A DNA stretch of 64,000 nt from NCBI GenBank assembly GCA_036924085.1, contig JAVGWX010000018.1:18107464-18171463 (forward strand). The letters are read 5' to 3'. Numbering within the stretch: position 1 is the stretch's first letter; every line of letters begins with the position of its first letter. The DNA is from Ariolimax columbianus (lineage: Eukaryota; Mollusca; Gastropoda; Stylommatophora; Arionidae). The notes under the pieces are model-generated. The model was given only the letters and a program-made list of their open reading frames with translations, was not told the DNA's origin and made no database searches. A program made the translations under genes and the position numbers. Below are positions 54,967-64,000 of this stretch, piece by piece.

Positions 54967-54998
54967 TCTCTCTCTCTCTCTCTCTCTCTTTATCTATC
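54967..54998. repeat. (CT)n microsatellite
   Basis: An uninterrupted run of about 13 CT dinucleotides (CTCTCTCTCTCTCTCTCTCT...) followed by TTTATCTATCTCTC. Confidence 0.95.
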
Positions 54999-55117
54999 TC
55001 TCGTCGCCCTCACCTTCCACCCCATCCTTTGCAATCCTCTTTGTTTCTTTAGCACAATTCTCATATTGATAATTTGGTGTGTGTTTTTTTTCACAAATAT
55101 TTTTTTTTAATTATTTG

Positions 55118-55275
55118 GCGACGACTTCGTTCATTCTTAATCTCCCGCTACCAAGTCCAGAAACGGGCTTAAATAGCAAAATGTAGTCCAAAGAACGGAA
55201 TGAATTGTGTCGTAGTTTACAGCTTGACTGATATTTGTATCTTTCGGTCTGACACATCCGACTTCAGCAGGCATC
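55118..55275 (-). mobile_element. X-family 3' module, - strand
   Basis: CGTTCATTCTTAATCTCCCG, TAGTTTACAGCTTGACTGAT and GACACATCCGACTTCAGCAG on the + strand. There is no head; a W-family text follows directly. Confidence 0.78.
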
Positions 55276-55485
55276 TAGGTTACAGCAGTCTGACTAACGA
55301 GGTGGAGATCGACACTGTAATCCCCATAGTGGTGAGCTTACTGAGAAGTTTTTTTATTGCACTACATCCAGGAGGACCCAGGTCAACCTTCTCAAGTACA
55401 CCTTGTTATGTAAGAAGAACCACTGTAACCTGCTATCAAAGAAACATCAAGAGTTAACTCAGCACAAATAGCTTCGAACAACATT
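55276..55485 (+). mobile_element. W-family copy, partial
   Basis: GTCTGACTAACGAGGTGGAG, CACTGTAATCCCCATAGTGG, CAGGAGGACCCAGGTCAACC and CACTGTAACCTGC, ending AACAACATT. It gives the uninterrupted form of the site occupied by X at 20.18 kb. Confidence 0.8.
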
Positions 55486-55489
55486 ATCT

Positions 55490-55560
55490 CAATGTCTTTA
55501 TAATGGCTTAGAAGAGTCTGTAGAGTTTGTATACAACCAATATCTTGGAGGGTGGTTTTT
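55490..55560 (-). mobile_element. CR1/L2-type 3' fragment
   Basis: AATGTCTTTATAATGGCTTA, GTCTGTAGAGTTTGTATACA and ACCA match the right-hand part of the fragment at 23.15-23.42 kb. Confidence 0.5.
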
Positions 55561-55571
55561 ACCAATGTGTG

Positions 55572-55830
55572 AGTCCATCTTAATGGTTAGCGAGCTGGCT
55601 TTGCATCTGAATGGTTCTGGGTTCATTCCCCAGTTGAGACGGATATGTTTTTTCATACAGCAATGGCTCCCGGGTTGACCCAGCCTTAAATGGGTACCGG
55701 TTTGGTTCGGGAAGTAAAAGCAGCGATGGAGAGGAAATGGCTACCGCCCTCATATAGCCGAGCCTTTGAAATGTGAGATCGCTAACACCTCACACCCCGA
55801 CGGCAGTAATGCTTTGGGTTACTTTACTGT
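55572..55830 (+). mobile_element. V-family SINE
   Basis: Head ATCTTAATGGTTAGCGAGCT with B-box-like GGGTTCATTCC, core GGTTGACCCAGCCTTAAATG GGTACCGG, and 3' block CACCCCGACGGCAGTAATGC TTTGGGTTAC. It is the best complete V copy. Confidence 0.82.
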
Positions 55831-56192
55831 AAATCCATTTTTGTGTGTATTCGGTTAATTATTTTGTTTGTTCTCCCTCTTCGTGTACATCTCTGGTAAT
55901 TATCATTACATGTAAGGAAGCACATTTTTTTTTTTTTTACCATGTGATATAGGTGATGCTGTATTGGAGGAGCTAAGTTGTGGTAACTCTTGTTTATTCC
56001 TTTCTATACACAGTACACTGCCCATTCCACGGCTGTGTTATTGACTGCTCATACACTCTGATACACTGCTCATGTATTATCTCACATTGGCTTCCATTGA
56101 AGAAGCTTAAACAGCCAGCTTTTTGCCCTGCCCTACCATCACATATAGTTTACAATTCATGTGTTTTATGTCTGGAAATGGTGATAATATAT

Positions 56193-56800
56193 TCAAGGGT
56201 AAGTCAGTAAGTAGGTCACAAACTGATATGGGATAGCTGAAAGATGTAGTTGGTAGTTTCTAAAGGTGTCATTAGGTGACAGCATCATCTAGCTTTGTGA
56301 TTATGTAGCAGACGCTTGGTGTCACATACACATGCACAGCTCAGATGTAAAATGGCGCCCGTACTCACAGAGTGTACAATCAAAGAACAGCGTACTGTTG
56401 TGCGTTCGTTTTGGGGCAAAAAGACTTTCTGCAAAGAATATTCATAAGGAAATGCTTCATGTGCAGTTCATGGAAGAGATGATTCGAGCTGACATGCAAG
56501 TAATCAATAGTACGTTCGCATGCACATGATTTAGCCTACAGTAAAACAAATGATCAATTTAATTTCTGGAAAGTGTGCTCACGGTGAGTACACTGATAAC
56601 CGATGAACATAAAATGAACTGAATTAGCCTGGCCTTGCGCTGATAAAGCATTGAGATAAGTATATCAGTGTTGGTGGAAATTATATTGAGAAATATTACA
56701 CCATGTATGTGCAATAATAAATGGATTTCAAGTTCGAATTTTATTGTTTTTTTTAAATAAATAGCCATTTGTGACCTATTAACTGACCTGCTCTTGTATG
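56193..56800 (+). mobile_element. mariner element, internally deleted, both ends present
   Basis: The left end CAAGGGTAAGTCAGTAAGTA GGTCACAAA and the right end (complement of CAAGAGCAGGTCAGTTAATA GGTCACAAA) form ~29-bp terminal inverted repeats. Inside is the transposase start MAPVLTECTIKEQRTVVRSF, frameshifted within 30 codons (KTFCKEYS...). The catalytic domain is deleted. It is the same family as the fragment at 21.02-21.40 kb. Confidence 0.85.
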
Positions 56801-57394
56801 TGTTAGGAGGGACTCATAAAAGGTCATTTTAATATTACTTATGAGTAGAATATGCACAAATATGAATGAAAGCACTTAATATTAAAGTTCTTTCTTGACA
56901 CTGCCTCGAATGTATGCATGTTATGTCCCTGTATATGAAAGCCTGCCGTAAAATTCATAACTCAAAATTCAAATAAAAAATGAAATTATAATGAAAACTG
57001 GTCTAGTTCATTGGCTTCAGTGTGATACAGAAACCCCCATTGCAGATGGCCTTGATTAAAGGAAGACTCGATTAAAGGAAGACTGTTTCCAAGCATTTGC
57101 AATTATTCTCCTTTTTCTCGAATGTCAGGTTTTGGCAGCAGCTGGTCCCATTATAGGAAGCCTGTATGTGAGCTCTGGAAGCGTCTGATTATTATGGCAA
57201 TATTTTTTTTACATGGTGTGGTTGCCAGCCTCAGACACGACCCTCTTTAGTCACCTTTTACGTCATGCTTGGAAGGTGATAGTGGTCCTATTCTTTTCAT
57301 CCCAGGTATCGCTCAGGTGAAAAAAATGGCAAAATGAATCATATTTCTGCTGTCACAGAACAAATTTGATTCGCTGTCGGTTTTATTCATTCAA

Positions 57395-57600
57395 ATAACT
57401 GGTGACTGAGTGTTTAGGGTATAGGTCTCTGGACTAAGGAGGCACAATCTCAGCATCTCAATAAGGCATCGTTTTTTTTCTATTAGGGTAAAATATATAA
57501 TTCTAGCCTATAAACACCACAGCAACTGCAGGTGTAAGCAGCCTTTATTCTTCAGCCTTATAAATTCTGTCCCCTGCCAATCCCAGCACTGTTGATAAAT
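57395..57600 (+). mobile_element. U-family tRNA-derived SINE, diverged
   Basis: GTGTTTAGGGTATAGGTCTC head, then AGCCTATAAACACC, ATTCTTCAGCCTTATAAATT and CCCAATCCCAGCACTG-like end. It resembles 62.93-63.12 kb on the other strand. Confidence 0.45.
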
Positions 57601-58235
57601 ACCGTAATTAAGATTTTGATTATTCTATACGTATATTCGTATAATTTTAGTTTTCTTTAATGTCATTTTTTTTTTAAATCTATGATAAAGATCATCATGC
57701 TCTTGTATAAAACTACAATAACTTTAGACTTTATACCAATATAAGCTTAGTTTGTCTTCTATTGCTCTGTTCTCATATGTCTAGTCATTGAGGCTTAATT
57801 AGCTGTTTTATTTTGTTTGCTCTAAATTGTATCCAGTCCATGACAAAGACCATTATAGTTGGAAATGTTGACTGGTATTGGTTGCACCACTTAATCCGTT
57901 ACAGTCCAACATAGCTTTCTTAGATTTAATTTTTAGTCCAATACAAGAGCAAAAACCCTTTTTGTCAAATGGTTGGGTTGTTTGTTTTGTTTTTTTCAAA
58001 AGTAAAATTTATTTAATCAATTTGAGCTAAAATTATTATTAGAAGATCTCAAGACACAAAATAAATTATATTTGGCGTGAAGTAATCATATTAGCATTTA
58101 TATTAAAGAAATAAGTAGCATGTCTTTTGCAAATTAAACCACTGTCAGTTAAGTATGGGTTGGAGAAGGTAATAGGAATTGGAAGTAAGGGAGATTTTAG
58201 TGAGAAACAGTTCACAGAGCTTTGCAGAGATAATA
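57601..58235. other. stretch without recognised feature
   Basis: AT-rich, with no exon or transposon motif recognised. Confidence 0.4.
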
Positions 58236-58239
58236 GATA

Positions 58240-58490
58240 ATAGTTGTCCATCACAAGTGATGAAGACCACTCTCTTTGTTCAGCCGTGTGGACAGTCGTA
58301 TCTCTTGCTGTGTCCGCTGAAATGGGTGACTTGCGCTGTGATTTGGATTAAAGTGAGGAAGAAAATGCGCCTTTTGTCAATCTCACTCACAGAGCCTAAG
58401 CTACCTTTTGCCAGTGGCAAGACATTCATCGAGACGACTGGAGATAGCATAGGATGCAGATTTTGCCTCAGGGTTACCATCGAAGCCTTT
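58240..58490. repeat. Y repeat, copy 3
   Basis: GTTGTCCATCACAAGTGATG, TTTGGATTAAAGTGAGGAAG, TGTCAATCTCACTCAC and GCCAGTGGCAAGACATTCAT, GAGACGACTGGAGATAG. A second uninterrupted reference for the site split at 50.8 kb. Confidence 0.8.
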
Positions 58491-58739
58491 CCGTAAACAT
58501 GTAATCCGCAGGATAGAAAGGTGGGATGGCATCTAACGCAGTTTGTCGTGCCTTTTCGATAACCACAAGAGGTCGTATGGACAACACTCAGCGTGTGAGT
58601 GGGTCTGGCATCTCTCCTCAGCTGTATTCAGCTCATCATAGTAGCATCTAATATTCCCTCACGCCAAATTCGTGAAGGTGAACCGGCAGAGCTAACCCGT
58701 GAAATACGACACAGGTATAAGCGTAGTGCCATTTTGCCG

Positions 58740-59356
58740 GAGTCCAGACCAGGATAAACGGATGGAAGAAATCACAAAAAAAGAACAAAATAACAAGTCC
58801 AGACGGAAAACAACACCACGTTTCCATGAACACAAGTGTGCAAAAAAAAAAGAGAAGTATGCAAATAATAGGTGAGGGTTCAGTATAAGTAGTAGGAGAT
58901 TCAATGGAGAGGAAGGTTGGCATTCATTTGTCTAAACAACACATGTTTGAAAAAATTGATATTGGGGGAGCAAAAATAGAGGACATAGAGGGGAGAATAA
59001 AGAGGATTGATGACAGAGCAAACAATCCTGTTGTGGTATTGTAGGAACTAATAATGTAAAGAGATGGTACCGAACTAATTATGAATAAATACAAAAGTCT
59101 TATGGGAACACTTAAGGGGAAAAAGTTAAGAAAGGTCACAATGATGGGCATTTTAGATAGAGCAGATGGGTCAGACTATCTAGATAGTAAGATAATAGGT
59201 ATCAACCTTAGGTTACAGGTGATGGGAATGGAATTTATTGATGTGAATGTAGACAAAAGTAAAATGTTAGACAGGAGAGGTTTACATCTAAATGAGATAG
59301 GACAGCATGTTGTAGCAAAGTATATGTTTAATCATTGTGTTAGAAATGTAAACTAG
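58740..59356 (+). pseudogene. LINE-F ORF1, SGNH/GDSL-type esterase
   Basis: Frames read PRFHEHKCAKKK, then VVGDSMERKVGIHLSKQHMF (block I, catalytic Ser), KIEDIEGRIKRIDDRANNPV, a frameshifted VGTNNV (block III), TELIMNKYKSLMGTLKGKKL, VTMMGILDR and RRGLHLNEIGQHVVAKYMF (block V, His). In CR1-group elements this ORF1 domain is a lipolytic-type fold of uncertain role in mobilisation. A stop before VVGDS and the frameshift near 59,040 make it inactive. Confidence 0.85.
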
Positions 59357-59500
59357 TAAGGCCTATGAAGTATGAGACTAAAGATAGGCCTACAATAGGG
59401 TGCTATAGAGGATGTAGTCAAAGGGGAGAGTTAGGGTCAGGGAAGTGGGAAATAAGTAGTGGAAAAGCAAAAATTAAAATGATTTAAGCAAAAACAAAAA

Positions 59501-61960
59501 GTGGAAAAACAACAAAATTACAAACTCAAATGTTTTTATGCAAATGTGAGAAGCATAATAAATAAAAGAGAAGAATTGGAACTGTATGTAGAAGAAGAAA
59601 AACCAGATATAATAGGGTTAACAGAATCATGGACATATGAGGACATTGCAGATAGTGAACTAGAAATAGAGAGATATACAATGTTAAAAAAAGATAGGTT
59701 AGTTGGAGACAAGGCTAAGGTAGGTGGGGTTTATTATACTTTATAAATTCTGTTAATATAACGATCAAAGATGATTTATCATGTGGTAACAAAAATGAAA
59801 GTGTATGGGGAGAAATAGAAAATAGGGGTGAAAAAACAGGGGTTGGAGTGTGCTGTAGATGTCCATCAAGTCAAAAAGAGGAAGATGAGGAGCTGATTAG
59901 TAGCATAACAAAGGCAAGTGAAAGGAAATTATTATTAATGGGGGATTTCAACTTTCCAGCACTTGTAGAGTCAAAACATTTTGTTAAGTGCATAACTGAC
60001 AATTTTTTTATTCTTCTTCTTCTTCGTTCGTTCTCAATCACCCACTACCAAAGCCTGAAAGGGTTAGTAGCAGAATGTAGTCCAGAGAACGGAATGCGTT
60101 GTATCGTAGTTTACAGCTTGGCTGCGATATTTGCACCTTTCGGTCCAACACTCCGACTTGAGCAAGCATTTTTTGAGTACCGGGTTAGCATTCCCTCTTC
60201 GATCCCCTCTGCATAGTCAGTCTGCCCTGCTGCAGCCTGTTATCCAGGATCACCGCGTGGAGGTGTAGAGGGGTCTTGGCAGCTATGGTTCGCTGGCCCT
60301 GACACTAGCAGTCAGCTATAGGTCGCTAACCACTGCAGCTCATGTGGTGCTCAGCATCTTGATCCCAATTTTTTTATTCAACATCTAGAAGCAGCCACCA
60401 GAGGCAAAAACACACTCGACTTTGTTTTTACTATAGAGGAAAATATGATTGAAAACGTTACCGTTGAGGAACTGTTTGTCTCAAGTGACCATCAGATAGA
60501 CCATCAGTTGGGATCTTATTGCAGGGAAAGAAGTAAACATAAATATGCGAACATACGACTACTCTGAGGCAGATGTTAAGAGGATGAAAGAGGCAGCGAA
60601 CCACATAATCTGGAAAGATATTGTAGGAGGAACAGATGTTGAACAAGAGTGGGAGAGTTTTAAAACAGTTCTAGAAACGCTAAAAGAGGAATGTGTTCCA
60701 TGTAGGGAGGTAAACCCAAAGCGTAAAAAGTGAATAACTAGATTTGTAGTGAAATGTAGAAGAGCGAAAAATAAAGCATGGAAAAAATATATAGAGGCTG
60801 GTAAATCAAAAGAAACATATTTAAAATATTTGGACAAGCAGAACATAGCTCAGAAAGGGAATACAACAGCAAAAATAGACTGCGGAAAAAAACTTGCTCA
60901 GAGGATCAAGACTGATAGTAAAAGCTTCTTCTCTTATGTTAGAAATAAACAAAGAATGAAAGACAAAGTAGGCCCTCTCATGGAAAGTACAGGGAAAATA
61001 ATAAGTGAGAATAGGGAGGCAGCTAATCTGCTCAATCAGTACTTTGGCACAGTCTACACAAAAGAGGACTGCTCCAAGATCCCAGAGTCTATAGATATTT
61101 TTCAAAGAGAGATGGATACAGCGGGATTAAGATCAATTTGTATTACAGAGGAAATGGTTTTTTAAAAATTGTATGGGTTGAAAATGGATAAATGTCCAGG
61201 TCAAGATGGTATTCATCCAAAATTGCTGTTTGAAATTAGAGACCAACTAGCAAAACCATTGGCTATATTATGTTCTCAATCACTTGCAAAAGGGATTGTT
61301 CCACGGGATTGAAAAGATGCAGGAGTGATCCCCTTATTCAAAAAGGGCAAAAAATCAGATCCAGCAAATTATAGACCGGTGAGTTTAACGAGCATAGTTT
61401 GTCAATTGTTAGAGTCAATAATCAAAGAAAAAATTGTAATGCATTTAGACAAATTTAATCTAATCAGAAATAGTCAGCATGGGTTTACTAGAGGGAAATC
61501 ATGCTTAACAAATCTATTAGATTTCATGGAGGAGGTTACCAAAATGATAGATAAAGGGGAGCCAGTAGACATTATTTATCTAGATTTTGCAAAGGCCTTT
61601 GATAGAGTACCTCATCAAAGATTATTTCGGAAGTTAAAATCACATGGAATAGGTGGGGAAGTTGCTAAATGGATTGAAAATTGGTTAACGGGACGAAGGC
61701 AGAGGGTGGGCATAAATAAGGAGTACTCTGAGTGGTGTAAAGTGAAAAGTGGTGTGCCACAGGGCTCGGTCTTGGGACCAATATTGTTCTTGATATATAT
61801 AAATTATTTGGACATTGATATGGGATCCATGATTGCAAAATTTGCTGATGACACAAAACTATGCAGTAGTATCTCATCTATAGCAAAAGTTGATATATTG
61901 ATGTCGGATTAAGATAAAATTTTAGAATGGTCTGTAATCTGGCAAATGTAGATAAATGTA
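59501..61960 (+). pseudogene. LINE-F ORF2 (endonuclease and reverse transcriptase)
   Basis: Endonuclease: KCFYANVRSIINKREELELY, KPDIIGLTESWTYEDI, LMGDFNFPAL, then after the X insertion FIQHLEAATRGKNTLDFVFT and LFVSSDHQ. RT: KCPGQDGIHPKLL, VIPLFKKGKKSDPANYRPVS, NSQHGFTRGKSCLTNLLDF, IIYLDFAKAFDRVPHQRLF, GVPQGSVLGPILFLIYIN and KFADDTKLCSS, with all three catalytic Asp present. Stops at 61,163 and about 61,311 and frameshifts in the endonuclease interrupt it. The 195-codon block 61,325-61,912 is fully open and covers most RT motifs. Confidence 0.9.
60014..60366 (-). mobile_element. X-family retroposon with exact 13-bp duplication inside LINE-F
   Basis: A full-length X on the - strand, tail at the left (TTCTTCTTCTTCG) and head at the right (CTCAGCATCTTGATCCC). 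AATTTTTTTATTC occurs at 60,001-60,013 and 60,367-60,379. Removing the element and one duplicate restores the endonuclease reading (DNFFIQHLEA). Confidence 0.95.
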
Positions 61961-62157
61961 CAGTCATCCACATGGCTAGATCCAAAATGGAACATAATTA
62001 GAGAATGGGAGTGAACAATATTAGAAAGATAGATAAGGAAAGGTACCTAAGGGTTATAATAGATCATACAGGTAAGGTGAGTGAGCAAGTCCAGGTAGCA
62101 GTGAAAACGGCAAATGCAATGTTAGGTATGATAAAAAGAAATATTAAACATAGGAGC

Positions 62158-62476
62158 AATAAAGTGATCGTCAAACTGTATAAAGGAGCAAGAAAGTGAT
62201 AGTCAAACTGTATAAAGCAGCAAGAAAGTGATAGTCAAACTGTATAAAGCAGCAAGAAAGTGATAGTCAAACTGTATAAAGCAGCAAGAAAGTGATAGTC
62301 AAACTGTATAAAGCAGCAAGAAAGTGATAGTCAAACTGTATAAAGCAGCAAGAAAGTGATAGTCAAACTGTATAAAGCAGCAAGAAAGTGATAGTCAAAC
62401 TGTATAAAGCAGCAAGAAAGTGATAGTCAAACTGTATAAAGCAGCAAGAAAGTGATAGTCAAACTGTATAAATCCG
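62158..62476. repeat. minisatellite, 32-bp unit derived from LINE-F coding text
   Basis: About ten copies of AAAGTGATAGTCAAACTGTA plus TAAAGCAGCAAG. The first copy is in frame as KVIVKLYKGARK, the expected CR1 text after NIKHRS. The array therefore arose by slippage inside the dead ORF. Confidence 0.95.
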
Positions 62477-62480
62477 TAAA

Positions 62481-62925
62481 TACTGACGCATCAGCTAGAA
62501 TTTTTCATTAAACGAAAACTGCAAACACGTAGGGAATTCCGACATTCTTAATATCAGTCCAAAAACATCACTAAGCAACAGAGTGGAACACATTGTTAGT
62601 TGTCGATTTTGACTACATCGGACTTTCATAGATGTTTTGTTGGCCATCAATTTAGATCAGATGAGATTAACTTAACATATCATTAGCTTCAGATTTTATA
62701 CCAATATTTTTTTAGCTTAGGTTTCTTTTTCTGTTTTTTTTAATGCCATTTTTATTTTTCTAGTCCTTGATAAATGCTTTTATTGGTTAAAACATTGGTA
62801 TGTGTTATTTTCTTTATATAAAACTGTATTATAACCTTTTTCATTAATCAGTCAGCCTATCATGCTTAGAGTATTTGAGATTTATATCATCATATTGATT
62901 ACAATATATCGAAGACTATCATTAC
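62481..62925. other. stretch without recognised feature
   Basis: No repeat or exon recognised between LINE-F and the U-type SINE. Confidence 0.4.
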
Positions 62926-62929
62926 AGTA

Positions 62930-63120
62930 TTATCCCCAATGGTAAGAGGTGTTTATAAGGCTGAGGAATAATGGACACTTGCCCCAGCAGTCGCAGAGCA
63001 GTATTCAATTCAGACTAGGTTTTTATTACATCCTCGATAGACAAAAATATAGGCTGTACTAGGAATCGAACCTTTGTCACCAAGCAAGAGGCCAGTATAC
63101 TAACCACCCAGTTGCCCACG
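62930..63120 (-). mobile_element. U-family tRNA-derived SINE
   Basis: On the - strand the head is GGGCAACTGGGTGGTTAGTA with B box GGTTCGATTCC, followed by a body ending in CCTCAGCCTTATAAACACC. It is close upstream of an intron splice site and is not a tRNA gene: the arms do not pair as a cloverleaf and a SINE body follows. Confidence 0.65.
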
Positions 63121-63165
63121 TTTGATAATACTTGTGATTCTGGTATTCAAGCAGGCAGGTCTTAC

Positions 63166-63193
63166 CTGCTACCAGGCATCCGAAGCTATCCAT
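63166..63193 (-). CDS. HIKESHI: Hikeshi/OPI10 homologue, first coding exon
   Basis: From ATG at 63,193 the frame reads MDSFGCLVAG and ends one base into the Gly codon at a GTAAGA donor (63,165-63,160). FGCLVAG at the N terminus, followed by RLVQ in the next exon, is characteristic of Hikeshi (OPI10), the carrier that brings HSP70 into the nucleus during heat stress. The start has the context ACCATGG. An in-frame upstream ATG at 63,250 would add 19 residues (MSSASTSKLEEVKSQKEST), but family members normally start just before FGCLVAG. Only ten residues support the call. The remaining exons would lie to the left on the - strand and I did not find them. Confidence 0.62.
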
Positions 63194-63370
63194 GGTACTT
63201 TCTTTTTGCGATTTTACTTCCTCCAGTTTACTCGTACTGGCAGAAGACATATTGGGTAGGAATTTCAAAATATTTTTAATTTTTGCAGGGCAGCAGCTAA
63301 AAGCCTGCTGTTTTTTATTTTCAATTGCCAAGAGTTCTCTTACATTTATAGCGTGTGCACAGGGAGGAAG
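63194..63370 (-). promoter_or_regulatory. probable 5' UTR and promoter region of the Hikeshi-like gene
   Basis: Sequence immediately upstream of the proposed start, free of recognised repeats up to the W element at 63,375. No TATA box or initiator can be fixed by eye. The call depends entirely on the exon call. Confidence 0.3.
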
Positions 63371-63374
63371 ACTA

Positions 63375-63718
63375 ACGTCTGTTCAGTCAAAATATACTGA
63401 TCAGACATGTTAGTCAGGGTCAGGCAAAACATTCTGGCCAAGACCCTCACCTCGGCTTCCTAGTAGCCCTTCCTGGAAACGGGCTGTTTTCATGGCAGCC
63501 TGGCTAGCGGGGTGAGGGATCGACATGATCCCTGTAGTAGTGCGTGACAGGCAGATGAAGTCAAGCATAGCACTACCACCTGGAGGACCCTGGTCTACCT
63601 TCATCAGCACACTCAGGATGTGAGGAAAGCTACTGCGACCTGTCACTTAACGTCCTTTTCAGGGCGCACAAAAGAGTAACCTACTCATTGTGGGCATTCG
63701 CAAACAACAACAACAGCT
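63375..63718 (+). mobile_element. W-family copy, full length
   Basis: Starts at the W end unit (GTTAGTCAGGGTCAGGCAAA), then GGAAACGGGCTGTTTTCATG, GGGATCGACATGATCCC, CAGATGAAGTCAAGC, CACTTAACGTCCTTTTCAGG and ends AAACAACAACAACAGC. It is the best complete W copy, about 340 bp with an (AAC)n tail, and lies just upstream of the Hikeshi-like gene. Confidence 0.88.
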
Positions 63719-64000
63719 TGTGCACAGAATTTTTTCATCAATCTCCAAAACGACTAGATGCTGATCCCACTTCTTGTGAGACCATGAGATGTTTTGAAAC
63801 TTGCAGGTTTCTAAACCGAACCATTTTGCACTTTCATTTGTTTGTTTCTTGAGAGACAAGCATTTTACCTCTGGGGGAGGGGTGTGGCGACGACTTTCTC
63901 CTTCAACCATTCCCATCACAATAATAAAAATGCTTGAAATATTTGCATGTTTGTAATAGTTGCATCTTGGCAAGATATTGTATCATATCTGTATTCTTAG
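63719..64000. other. right edge, nothing recognised
   Basis: No exon or repeat recognised. The open frame seen here on the - strand has no splice or family support. Confidence 0.4.

Larger units (their letters stand above)
58740..62480 (+). mobile_element. LINE-F, CR1-type non-LTR retrotransposon, decayed
   Basis: Order: ORF1 with an SGNH-type esterase, then ORF2 with endonuclease and reverse transcriptase. It is interrupted by an X element (60,014-60,366) and ends in a 32-bp tandem array made from its own RT C-terminal text. The esterase in ORF1 and the KFADDTKL box of the RT are typical of CR1-group elements. Many frameshifts and stops are present. Confidence 0.9.

Noticed and set aside
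58179..58496. A 105-codon + strand frame (MEVREILVRNSSQ...)
   Set aside because: Most of it lies in Y repeat copy 3, it has no splice or family support, and the other Y copies do not keep the frame.

Overview
This is animal nuclear DNA: AT-rich, intron-rich, full of decayed retroelements, with no bacterial gene organisation. The only well-supported multi-exon host gene is a P4-ATPase (ATP8A-type phospholipid flippase) on the + strand. Its exons for membrane helices M7-M10 and the start of the cytoplasmic tail run from 3,913 to 38,643. The preceding exons lie left of the window. Many tRNA-derived SINEs with a conserved core, RTE/CR1/I-group LINEs and mariner relics suggest an invertebrate, perhaps a mollusc; that is inference.

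Layout. 1-3.9 kb: LINE fragments and a minisatellite. 3.9-38.6 kb: the ATP8A introns, loaded with LINEs, at least six SINE-like families, minisatellites (26, 27, 36, 38 and 40 bp units) and mariner derivatives. The largest element is an I-group LINE at 31.62-35.3 kb, whose ORF is broken by only three in-frame stops. 38.6-47 kb: nested LINEs, with no further ATP8A exon that I can prove. About 47.2 kb: a candidate first coding exon on the - strand. 50.7-52.5 kb: a repeat split by a 1.56 kb insertion made of alternating 18S and 28S rRNA-like pieces followed by a SINE-like tail with (GAA)n. It is flanked by a 13-bp target-site duplication and is the most unusual object here. 58.7-62.5 kb: a decayed CR1-type LINE with an SGNH-esterase ORF1. 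63.17-63.19 kb: a short - strand exon matching the N terminus of Hikeshi/OPI10, so a second host gene starts near the right edge and reads leftwards.

How the pieces relate. Several SINE families (called SINE-1, X, Z and the tail of the rRNA chimera below) share one central core of about 35 bp. Many end in (GAA)n preceded by an ACGCA-like motif that also ends the RNase H-bearing LINEs, which suggests those LINEs mobilised them. Six X copies, one SINE-1 copy and the rRNA chimera have recognisable target-site duplications, so their boundaries and the nesting order can be read directly. Several minisatellites grew out of transposon sequence. Coordinates of decayed repeats are estimates by eye, good to about 10-30 bp unless a duplication fixes them.
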